Below, piece after piece: positions 18,330 to 28,900 of a DNA stretch of 64,000 nucleotides. Numbering within the stretch: position 1 is the first letter of the stretch; the number at the start of each line of letters is the position of its first letter. The stretch covers positions 136,715,929 through 136,779,928 of the forward strand of contig CM035439.1 of the NCBI GenBank assembly GCA_020310875.1, written 5' to 3'. A model generated the notes under the pieces. It searched no databases. It saw nothing but the letters and a program-made list of their open reading frames with translations, and was not told where the DNA came from. The position numbers were made by a program, and so were the translations under genes. The DNA comes from Ceratopteris richardii (Eukaryota; Streptophyta; Polypodiopsida; Polypodiales; Pteridaceae).

Positions 18330-18954
18330 CAAGGGCATATAGTAAGTGAATGTCCTCTGTTAAGTGTGACTTGCCAAATATGCAGGAAAGTTGGCCATGA
18401 GGCCCAGGAATGCCAATCAAGAGGAATGCCTGCAACAACATATTGGACACAAGGAGGACCCCTACCACCAGCAAACGTGATGTCTGTTGCACCCAATCAA
18501 GGTAACACTTACAACCCTAGACAGAGGAATAACTTTGCAAATGGGCCTAGAAGGCCAATCATTTGTTTCAGATGTGGAGAATGTGGGTACTATCAAAGTA
18601 GGTGCACTCTACCAGAAAATGCCCCTCCTTGCAGAAACTGCCCAGAGGCCAGAGACCACTATACAAATTGTTGTCCTAAGAATCAAGCCTCTTCATCCGG
18701 GTCCCATATTCAAATGACATCTGTACACAAAGAAGAAATGTTAGATCAGGTCAATGAGCCATCACCATCTACCAAAGTGGTGCAGTTAGAAGAAATAGAA
18801 TCTTTTACAGTGCAGACAAGAAATAAAGGAAAAGCTCATGTAGATATAGCTCAACAACCAAGAATTGATGGATTGAACAAAGACAAAGAGACATCTGAAG
18901 ACAAGGCCACTGCATGTGTAGATACAAGGCAAAAAGGAGATCCCATAGGTACCA
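18330..18954 (+). pseudogene. Element A Gag, nucleocapsid part with four zinc knuckles
   Basis: Once B is removed, the first knuckle reads CSMCSKQGHIVSEC (C-X2-C-X4-H-X4-C). The second, CQICRKVGHEAQEC, is canonical. The third, CFRCGECGYYQSRC, has Tyr in place of His. The fourth is CRNCPEARDHYTNCC, with irregular spacing. Between them are Pro/Asn/Gln-rich linkers. Then comes a Lys/Glu/Asp-rich linker that ends at a stop at 19001, while the protease begins in another frame at about 18955. This suggests either an indel or a programmed frameshift in that overlap. Nucleocapsid knuckles bind and package the element RNA. Confidence 0.88.
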
Positions 18955-19706
18955 ATGATCATTGGGCATGCATTCAACAGGGCTCAGGAGGAGTTTGGTA
19001 AGTCAATTGGAGTCCATACTCTTAAGGAATCAGAGGCTTCAAAGCTTCTCAAATCCATGAAAAAGGAGGTTAGTATTTTTGATTTAATAAAGATGGATGG
19101 AAAAATCAGGTCAGAACTATTGCAGATAATTGATGAGGCTTCAACTACAAGTTTGGTAGCAAAGACTACTGTTTTACATAAAGGAAAAATTGTAGGGGAA
19201 GCACCCCTTACAGATTATAAAAGTCCTCGGCTGACAGTATCTATCAAAGGTCATGAATTTCGAGGAGTTATTGTGGATGGTGGTTTTGGCATTAACTTGA
19301 TGCCTGAACATACAATGGAAAAGATTGGACTCCACCCTTCAAGGCCTGCAAATTTCACTGTTACGTTGGCAGATCAGAGCAAAGTAAGGCCCTTGGGAGT
19401 GATCCCAAAAGTTCCACTTCAAGTACAAGGTAATCTATTCATTCTGGATTTTGTGGTTTTAAGATTGCCCCAGGTTGAAGGAGGATTTCCCCTCTTAATT
19501 GGAAGACCATGGCTGAGACATGCAAGTGTCATTCATGACTGGGGCAAGGACACTATGTGGGTACAAAAGAAAGGGCAAGAGCTGACACAGATTCATTTAG
19601 AAGAGGGCCCAAATAATCAAGGAAACACCAGCATGATGCATACAGTTGGCATTTGCATGGAACCAGAATCAGAGGATCAACCCCAAATAGATTTTGAGGA
19701 AGAAGA
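18955..19706 (+). pseudogene. Element A protease region, interrupted by D
   Basis: The retropepsin core begins FRGVIVDGGFGINLM (DGG replaces the usual DSG or DTG, as in several plant gypsy lineages). It continues LADQSKVRPLGVIPKVPLQV and ends with the LLIGRPWLRHASVIHDW block, the I-L-G-R-P-W signature near the end of the domain. The frame carries on through an acidic linker (QIDFEEE), where D is inserted at 19707, and resumes at 36793 (EDILNWLQ). The domain itself is open; the protein cannot be made because of the insertion and downstream stops. Confidence 0.88.
19702..19706 (+). repeat. Target-site duplication of D, left (GAAGA)
   Basis: Matches GAAGA at 36793-36797. Confidence 0.97.
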
Positions 19707-20275
19707 TGTAGCTCAGTGATGAGTAGCACCTCCTTTAATGTCAATCCGGGAAGACGTGAGGATGGTATGAAGACCTCGAGCAAGTGGCGGCACAAGTGCG
19801 TGAGTGAGAAGCATACAAGCATGCACACACATACGCACACGCGCGCACACACGGCAAGACAAAGAGAGAGAATCAATGGAGTGCTTTAGATTACTTTCAC
19901 AAGCTCTTACAAGTTCGTTTCAATTACAATCTAACCTCAAAAATGAGCTCTCTAGCTCTTTTTATAGTTTTTGACTAGCTTTTGGCCCTGTCCAGACCTA
20001 GTGTCCGGCCTAGTTAAAAATTAGGTTCCAGGGCTTATTTGAGGGCTCAAACGAAGTCTAAAAATTATGAAATTTGGTACGATGGTACTTCTAATACTCC
20101 TCAAGCTCGAGGACTCCTCGGCTTGCACAAAATGGAGTCTAATCTACCAAAAACGGGATTTACCATGTTTGTGTAGTGATTAAAATCACTTGGGTTGTAC
20201 ATAATCTATGGGAAAAAATGATCTGGCCTTGTTGCCGTATTGTGCATGACTCCTTTGTTGCTTTGTATGCCAACA
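19707..20275 (-). mobile_element. 3' LTR of D
   Basis: On the minus strand it begins TGTTGGCATACAAAG and ends GAGCTACA. A TATA box CTATAAAAAG is complementary to 19958-19967. A (CA/CG)-rich tract lies at about 19823-19852. Confidence 0.96.
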
Positions 20276-20287
20276 CTCCCCCCTTCC
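20276..20287 (-). promoter_or_regulatory. Polypurine tract of D
   Basis: Minus strand AGGAAGGGGGGAG abuts the LTR start TGTTGG; primes plus-strand DNA synthesis. The last codons of the 3' gene overlap its 5' edge. Confidence 0.93.
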
Positions 20288-23200
20288 TAGCGTCTGTCGC
20301 CCCTGACAGACCTTTGTTCGCGCGGGTGGTCGATGTAATATTGGATGACATTGGTGGCCAGTTCATGTTCTCCTATCCTTAAGCCTCTGGCTAGATCGGC
20401 TTCCAATGCCTCCCAATTTATTGCACCGGGGGTTTCTGGTTGCGGGGTGGTGTAGTACTCTGAATACATTGCTTGTTCACAAGCAAACAGTTGAAGTAGA
20501 TGTGTCGGCTTTGGTGCGAAAATCTCCGAGTGGTACTCCCAGAAACCTGATCTGAACATTTCTTCGAAGGTCTGTTTGTAGCAGGCGGGGAGGTACTTGA
20601 TGCGTGCATGCCAAGCGTAAGCCACACGGATACTGGGGGTGGTGCTCATGTCATACACCAAGTCGTAATTTCCATTGCTAAACCCCGGAAGACGTACCTG
20701 TGGTGCGGCTGCATTTCTAAAGGTCTTCAGCACTACTTGCATCATATCTAAGATTTTAAGCATCATTTGCGCTGCTACATCTTGCATGGGCTTCAAGCGC
20801 GGCATCCAGTGGCGAATGGTCCCCATCATATATGCTACCGATGGTGGTCCTTGTGGTGGCGCGATGTACGGGTAGTTCAGCCATTCCTTGCATTGCGCAT
20901 TGTTCTGTACCTTGATATTAAATGCCTTCCACGACCTGCGGCGGGGGACTGGACCGTAGCATGGGTTGTACAGGAGGTGCAACGGCGCGTTGTTCCATGT
21001 GCGTAGCATTTCTGGATAAGTCTCTAAAAGTTTCTGCCGCCATATTGGTTGACGAATCTTGCCTTTTCGCACCTCTGGAGGAAGGTCTTCAGGTTGAAAT
21101 TGGGTCGCAAAAGTAGGAATCTGACCCGTGACTCTTTGTATTTCTGCATTATAATCAGCCAAGATAATATAATATGGCCTGTACTGGAGTTCCGATGAGA
21201 GGATCAGGCGTCTCGATGACAAGTTCTTGAAGTAATCTGATTGTAAAACAGTCTCCTCTATGACCCTCATAGCCTGATTTTGCACTACGGTGCGCTCTTC
21301 ATGCGAGGTCCCTATTTCCTCCACTTGTCGTAACCATGGCGGCCGTGGTGCCTCAAACGTGTCCTGCGCTTCTTCTGTTTGTTGGCCTCCTGGGAATGGT
21401 TGCGGATCATATTCTTCATCAAACGTTTGTTCCACAGGAATTTGCACAACTTCTTCGTCCGTGGGAGCCTCCGGAGGGGAAGATGGCCTCTCATATTGTA
21501 GTAGGCGTGTCTGCAATTCAGTTACCTGTTACTGGAGATCTTTTATGGCCTCTGCGTCGGAGGGAAGCGAAGCTGCAGAGTGGGTGGTTGGAGGGGCAGC
21601 TGTTGGGCCTTGTTGGTGTTCCTGCTTCAGTTGTCCTAGCTCCTCCGATAGCTTATCATGTGCTTCGAGTAGCATGGCATAATCTTCCAATATAATCTTG
21701 ATATTATCGGGGGTCACTGCTTGAAACTTGGATGGGCTGATGGGTGCCCCCGGTGTGCTCTCAATAGCTGCCTCCAGGTTCTCTTGATTTTGTATTTGCA
21801 GACGTCTGTTCTCTTCCTGAGCAGCCGCAAGATGGCGTTTAAGTAGCGCCATATTTCGCTGAAGTTTTGAGTTGCGTTCCAGTTGTGTCCGTAGGTGACT
21901 TTCTACCACCTGCACTGCTTCCTGATCTACGTTCTGTAGCTGTACTTCCAATATATTATGGGCGTCTTGGAGGGTTTGGAACTGTGTGTGGAGGCGAGCA
22001 TTCTCCTCTTCTAGTACCGCAAGGCGGAGCTGTAGTGTCGCTGAGTGCTCTTGCAGGCGTGCGTTTTGTTGCTGGAGCTGAATGTAATCTGTTCTTAAAT
22101 TTGATATACAAGCCAACATGGTGTCCAATGCATTACCTATAGATGAGTGGGGGGTGTTTACTGTGGAAGATGCATGGGAAGGAAATTGGGGAAGGGAGAC
22201 AGTGAATGATGTGTCTACGAAAGTTGTGTGTGTGGGTGAAATTGGTGGAGGGGGAATGGGAGGAGGTGAAACCGTGGGTGGAGGTGCCGTGGGTGGTGAA
22301 ATGTCCATACCTTCAGGAGTGGGTGTTAGTGTGGGGCCTGCCATATACATTGGTATGGTAGGTGGTGTGTGTGTGGAAGTGGTGAATAGATGTGACGTGG
22401 GGTGGGGAGCTGAAAAGACAGGGAATGGTTGAGGGCCTGGTTGAAAAGCCCTAGCAAAGATGTCCTGGAGGGATTGTAGAAATGGAGAGAGGGATATCGG
22501 GGGTTGGGGTCGTAAATTTGAGGAGGGCTGAAAGGGTTGCGTGGTAGCAGGGAAGCCCATGAATGTGGATCTAGGGTCAGGATGACCCGTGGCTGAGGGC
22601 GTTGGGGATGGTTGCCCTAGGGCAGGGTCTAGGAGGGGTTCGGCGGATTGTGTAGTGTTGGGGTTGTCTTCGAAGATAGGATTATCAGTGGTAGAGAATA
22701 GGGTGGCACTGGAGATCGGAGTACGGAAGATGAAGGTGGGGTCGGTGGGTTGAGTAGTCGATGTGGTTTCTACTTCTAGGAGGTGATGGTGGGGGAGTAG
22801 GTGGTAGTGGTTCGGTGGACTCCTCATGGGTGGCTGGGTGCTGTTGGCTAGCTGTCTGGGAGGTTGTTCTGATAGTTTCAGGTGTAGTAGTCGGCTCTTC
22901 TGCAACTGTAACGGGAATTTGTATATTTTTACCTGAGCGAGGTCGTGTCTGGAACCTTCGTGGGTCATATTGAACTGAAGGCCTCTGAATGGCAGTGCGC
23001 ACAGCTTCTACAACTCCATATGTTTCTGCCATCAATAAGAGACCTTCCCTGTACTCTGAGTCAACTCCCGCTTCTTCCAACAACTGAGTCATAAGTACTC
23101 TGCTGCTCTGTTCAGTGAGTAATTGCTGCGATCGTACTCTTTCCATAATCTGATACAGCCTTCGGAGTTCGGCTGTATATGCTGGGGCTTCAGTGGTCTC

Positions 23201-24547
23201 TTCTTCATACGCTTCTTCTTCTTCCGGATGTCCGTGTTGTTGACTTTCCTGAGTGTCACTCCAATGGACATGTCTACCGTCTGTAGACTTTCTTCTTCTT
23301 CGTGAGGATGTGCCCTGCTCCTCTGCCTCTGAATAAAACTCTACATCAGAGAATTGTGTGCTTTGTAGGAATGCTTCGAAATCCTGGGGGTCCAGTCCTT
23401 CCGCCTCTCCAGTGGCAGCAAACTCGAATTCAGGTGTAACCGGAGGAGCCGATGGGGTGGGTTGTGTCGTAGTGTCAGATTCCGACCTGGGTATCCTAAT
23501 GGTAAAAGGAGGTACAATGCCCTCTCTTAATGGTGATGCCTCAGGAGTAGTCAGGACTTCCCTTGCCTGGACACACGGAATCGCGCCCCTCATGCGCTTG
23601 GACTGATGTGTGGATGTCTTGAGCCTTTTAAACATTTGTAATTGTGCCCAAGTTAAGGCACGCTCAATGGGGACATCATATGCCAAGCATCGGTAAATGA
23701 TGCGTGTGAGTGCACAGCATCCGTTCACCACTAATTTCCTAGAAGCCCGTTTGTTCGCTTCATACAACTGATCTATAATCCACACTGGTAGCTTAATAGG
23801 TAGCGCACCTGCCTCCGCCAAGTAGAGAGCAAACCAGATCTTCTTGTGTGGTTGCGTGAATCGGTCTTGACCGGGGAAGGCGAAATGTTGCATGCACATG
23901 CGGAGAGGGATGGACACATTTGGGGTGAGGGCTGCCATGTCTTTCAGCTTCACTACTTTCCTGTCCTTCATGTTGTTGGGAACGAGAGCATCCTTTTCTG
24001 AGGGTACATGCGTGCCATGCATATTTAAAGCGTCGCTTACCAACTCCACAGTAAGTTCAAACCTCTTCAACTCGTTGTTGCCCAGCAATGAGGGGAGAAC
24101 AAATGATCCGGGTTGGTCCTTATCTTCATTAGCTTGTAATGTGGAGACCAAATAGTAACATCGGAGGAGATCGGGTTTAGGTAGTGGGGCTTCAAAATAT
24201 TCCGCCAATCCTGCTCGTTGCCATATGATCTGTAGATCTTCTGTGTTTTGTAAAGTCTCGAACTCCTTGGAGAAAAATTGGAATCGCACCCATGATCTGT
24301 CATACTCGCATTTAGACTCCCAGATATACTTGGCCTCACCTAATGGACCGGGCATGCCATTGAACCAATGAGAATTCGCATGAACTCTTTCCGTGATTCC
24401 TGTAGGTGGATCTGGCACCGGGAGTTGCTGGAGGTGTTGCATCTCCACTGGTCGTTCAGTCGGGGGCACATCCACGGGTAGGCTATCCACATCAATTCCT
24501 GCAGTAAGTATCCCTACTTGTGAGCCCGAACCTGTCGCTTCTGCCAT
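20287..24547 (-). pseudogene. Element D third gene: large coiled-coil protein (frameshift and nonsense)
   Basis: Three open pieces, 24610-22685, 22968-21529 and 21516-20287, line up with one continuous protein in F, about 1,370 residues from MAEATG (ATG at 24547). A globular N-terminal domain of about 320 residues contains HWFNGMPGPLGEAKY, FVLPSLLGNNELKRF, MQHFAFPGQDRFTQPHKKIWF and GCCALTRIIYRCLAYDVP. An acidic linker and a Pro/Thr/Ser-rich region follow, then about 170 residues of heptad coiled coil (LQQQNARLQEHSATLQ, RLAVLEEENARL), then a conserved C-terminal domain with DLVYDMSTTPS and AWHARIKYLPACY. A frameshift lies near 22,780 and a TAA replaces a likely Gln codon at 21529-21531. I see no signal peptide or membrane helix, so an envelope role is not supported. 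Position matches the env-like gene of Athila elements; function unknown. Confidence 0.85.
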
Positions 24548-24568
24548 TTTTCTTCTTGCTTTCTGATT

Positions 24569-24590
24569 CTGTGAGAATATAGAATCATGT
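24569..24590 (-). promoter_or_regulatory. Candidate 3' splice site upstream of the third gene of D
   Basis: Minus strand TATATTCTCACAG|A ends 22 nt before the ATG at 24547. The same TATATTCTCACAG|A occurs in F at the equivalent place (53481) although the surrounding bases differ. It could be the acceptor for a spliced subgenomic mRNA; donor not identified. Confidence 0.4.
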
Positions 24591-24751
24591 GTTAACATCG
24601 TAATGGACAAAATAAATCCGTTGTTGTCCCCGTTACAACATTAACATGAGGTAGATGGTGAGTTAGTGGTTAGTAAGTGCACGAAGACAGTGAGTGTAGT
24701 TAACGTTTGTGTATTCCTAGGAGACTAATGCCGTTAGTAAGTGGGGTGAAT

Positions 24752-25975
24752 TTACAAATCGGGGTCGGGGGGTTTATTACAGATCTTAGACTGCCAAATG
24801 CAGTGGATGGGCTTTGCTTTCGGTTTCGTAGAGACTCCAGAGAGCTGTGTCGGTGTCGCTGTTTGGGAGTGGGGCCTTTTAGGGACCCACTTATAAGTGA
24901 TTACATGCATGCTCATGGGTCTTGGTGTGTTCCTAAGTGTTGAGCACGAGGGAATACTGGTTGTACTCGTAGATGGGTTATGCTGCATAGGTTGTGGCCT
25001 TGGTGTAACTACTTGTGCCCTCAAGCAAGCCTTAGGCACCCAAATTTGTCTAGATTGTGGGCTTGCCTTCATCGACTTCTTGGGCACCCAAATAGATTTT
25101 ACTTTAGCAGAAGAATTTCTGACAGACTTCTTATTAGCGTCGTGTTGTTGGTTACTAATAAGAGGCTTTGCCCGTGTAGTTGACGGTGGTGCGCCCGGTC
25201 GTTCGCCTTTCCGCACCCACACCTGGTTTATTTTCTGGGACATTCTGCTGCGCAGGTATTTTTGATCTCGGACATAGGTAGTACTCTGCTTCTTCTGCTT
25301 GTGATCCGCCTTTGGTTGCTGCCTCCTTCTGGCCTTTGGAAAAGAAGGGAGTTCCGTTGCATCCCTGACTCCTTTTTTGCAAATATCATTCCTCTGCAAC
25401 ACAGGGTTTTGAACAAGAACAGCATGGTCATCTTCATGTGTACCCCTGGAAGGACCAGGAGTCTGTGCCTTTCCTAGTTCCTTGAGTGCTCCATTGTCTA
25501 ATTCTACTGTAACTCGACTATGATTGAGCCAAACCTGGAGAAGTCCACTTCTTAGGTTTAGATTGACTGCTTGGTCATAGATCCAATCCTGACCCAAGAC
25601 GAGGGGTTCAGTGAGATCCTCATCTTGACACACTAGTACTTTAACGGTCATTGCCTCATCGTGAATGTAGAGGGGAAGTTCCACCTCGCCCATGCAAGGG
25701 GTTTCCACGCCTCCCAATCCTATGAGATATGCTTCCACAGGATGGACAGTTAACTGTAACTCTTGACAGTAAGACAACTTAACAGCGCTAGTGGCAGCAC
25801 CTGAGTCAATCAAGGCTCTTACGGTCCTTGCACTCTTTCCTTGTCCTATATCTATGGTTATGAAAGGACGTCTATCAATTATCCTATGCGAGCTTGTTCC
25901 TGCAACTTCACACATGGCCATAGGAAATCCTTGATCTGCATAGTCATTTGCTCTAGGCTGATCTCTACCTTGCCT
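24752..25975 (-). pseudogene. Element D post-integrase frame: second retropepsin-like domain and Trp/Lys repeat tail
   Basis: Same frame as Gag-Pol, separated from it only by a TGA at 25976-25978 where F has CGA. After 18 codons comes MAMCEVAGTSSHRI, then a complete aspartic-protease-like domain: FITIDIGQGKSARTVRALIDSGAATSAV (catalytic DSGA at residues 39-42 of the 389-residue piece from 25921), then LIGLGGVETPCMGEVELPL (flap-like region), and PLVLGQDWIYD (the I/V-L-G-D/W closing motif). The basic tail has five spaced W-V-P-K-like motifs (VWVRKG, IWVPKKS, IWVPKAC, KWVPKRP, IWQSK). Retropepsins act as homodimers cutting Gag-Pol, but the regular protease is already present at residue 1363 of Gag-Pol. 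This one could be a second protease or a binding domain. Confidence 0.85.
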
Positions 25976-28900
25976 TCATAATTTCATCCTTCTGATGCGT
26001 TCTAAGGCTTCTGCTTGAGCTTCTTCTCTAATTCTCTTTTCTTCCTCTTTGCGTTTCTTAGCAGTGTTGAGTCGACTGAGCATTTCCTCCGTGAGGGGTT
26101 CCTGATACAACTTGACTCTGCAACCGCTAATATAATTTGGGAGAACATCACCCTCTAATGTGGCTAATTGTACTGCTCCACTCGTGGAGATCCTATTGAT
26201 AATCATAGGTCCGTAGCCTCTCTTTTCTAGCTTCCTCGCGTGTTGTTTCAGTGTATAGACTAAAACTAGATCTCCGGCTTTCAAGCCTTTATCCTTCACA
26301 TGGGCATCGAAGTATGCCTTCTGCCTCTTTTTAGCTGCATATATTCCAGCAGCGGCTCTCAGTCTTGTTTCTCCTAATCGTTCAAGGTCAAAGATCCTAG
26401 AGGAGAGCTCATGACCTGTCCATTCGTGTTCTTGTGCTACTTTCAACGTAGGAATCAGGAAATCCAAGGGTAGCACAGCGTTTTGGCCGAATACCATCTG
26501 AAAGGGGGTGGCTTGGAGTACCGTTTTGTAGGCAACTCGGTATGCCCAAACAGCATGGTGTAGCTGTTTGTCCCAATCAGAGCGTTTAGTGTTCACTAAT
26601 TTAGTTAGTACATTGCATAAAATCTTATTAGTGCTCTCAGCTTGTCCATTAGCTTGAGGGTGATAAGGGGCAGACTTCTTGTGTATTACCAAGAATTCTT
26701 GGAGCAGATTTTCAATCACTTCGTTCAAGAAATGAGTGCCTCTATCGCTTACAAGCTCTATAGGTAGCCCATATCTCGTGAATACATTCTCAAACAAGAA
26801 TTTGGCAGTTGTTTGAGCATCGTTCTTGGTTGTAGCTTTTACCTCTACCCACTTGGTGAGATAATCTGTTGCCACAATGATGTATTCCGCATGTGAACCC
26901 TTAGCTGGGGGATTAATAGGACCTACGAAGTCTATTCCCCACTTAGAGAATGCACGTCCACCCATCATAGGTTTCAGTGGCATCTCATCTTTGCGTATAG
27001 GATACTGAGTCCTTTGACAGATATCACACCGTTTCACATAGGTATGTGCATCCATGTGAAGGGTAGGCCACCAAAAGCCCGCAAATAGGATTGCCTTGAT
27101 CACCCGATCCGGTCCAAAGTGTCCTCCTGCTACACCTTGGTGAGCAGTTTCTAAGATCTTAAGATACTCACTTTCATGGACACACAGTCTCAGGTAACCA
27201 TCCTTACCGCGCTTGTATAGATTATCACCAACGAGTGAATAATCCAGGGCTTCTTGTTCTAAACTCCTTTTCCTAGCTAGAGTCATGTCTGGGGGGAATG
27301 TGTTTGTTCTCAAGAATGATACTAGAGGTTCACTCCAATCTGGCACAATGGATACTTGATAAAGAGTGGCATGTTCCACTGGTGGTTTAGTGCAACAGAT
27401 TGGGCATTCCTTGCACAACTTTTGGACATCAGCTTCCATAGTTGGCCAGTGCACTCCGAATCTTTTTAGAGTCTGTAAAGTTCGTTGTTTTGAATGGTGT
27501 TGCTCTAATGCACCTACATGTGCTAATTGCAACCATTTAGCGTACTCATCCTCTTCTACGCAACAAGCCAAGATCCCTTGATATGTGTGCTTGTACATGC
27601 TTCCGGCCATGATGTGATACTTTTGGGCTTTTACAACCTCTCTATTCCGTGTGTTTACCACTGGATGGTTAGGCTCGTATGTCAAGACTGGTACCAAAGG
27701 CTTAGCCCACTGCGGCACCACCTCCAAATTAAATAGGTAAGCATCAGGAAGGTCATCTGATACTCCTTGTGGGGCTTCTCCAGACGTGAGTCTAGAGAGA
27801 TGATCTGCTCTCAAGTGAGTCCTCCCTTTTCTTACCACGACCTCAAAATCATATTCCATTAGCAAGAGAAACCATCTTACTAATCTTCCCGTATTGCATG
27901 GCTTGTTTACTAGGTATAACAATGCCTGATGATCAGTAAAAAATTTAAACTTATTTGCAAGCAAATAGTGTCTAAATTTCTTGACTGCATATACCATGCC
28001 TAATCCTTCGCGCTCTGTAGTGGTGTAATTCCGTTCAGCCGCATTCAATTGTCTACTGGCATAGGCAATTGGAAGATCCATATTACCTTCACCAGTAGGT
28101 TGTGCAAGCACACATCCAATGGCATAATTGGACGCATCAACATGAACATGGAATGGCTTATTCCAATCTGGTGTGGTCAAGATTGGTGCTGAACATAATC
28201 TTCGTTTAAGTTCCTGGAAGGAATTCTCACATTCATCCGTCCACTCAAAGTTTGTCAGAAGTCCGTACATGGGCTTTGCAATGACAGCATACATGTGTAT
28301 AAATCGTCGATAATAACCACAATGCCCCATGAAAGCTTGTACTTCCTTGACATTCTTTGGCCTAGGTAGCTCTGCTATGGCTCTCACTTTTTCTTCGTCG
28401 GTAGATATGCCATTCTTTGACACTATGTGTCCTAGAATCTTTCCTTGCCTGACCATAAAAACGCACTTTTCTGGGTTCAGGCAGACTTGATATTCTCTAC
28501 ATTTGTCAAAGATTTGTCTGAGTTCAGGAATATGAGTTTGTCTAACATTGGAATGAGCACAAAGATCATCAACATAGACTTCTAAACTCTTCCTCAGGAA
28601 CTCCTTAAACACATGGCACATCAGCCTCTGGAAGGTGGCTGGTGCATTGGTAAGCCCAAATGGCATTACTCTAAAAGCAAAAATGCCCCATTCTGTGGCA
28701 AAGGCTGTCTTATGCTGATCCTCTGGAGCTATGGCTACTTGATTGTAGCCCGAAAATCCATCAAGGAAGCTGTACACTTCCTTGCCTGCCACTCTTTCTA
28801 AGAGATGCTCTGTTATGGGAAGCGGATAGTTATCTCGAATTGTGGCGGCATTAACCTTTTTCAAGTTAATGCACACACGCAGCTTGCCATTCTTCTTGGG

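Noticed and set aside
21290..22432. Plus-strand open frames opposite the third gene of D
   Set aside because: Shadow frames of the coiled-coil coding region; low-complexity products.
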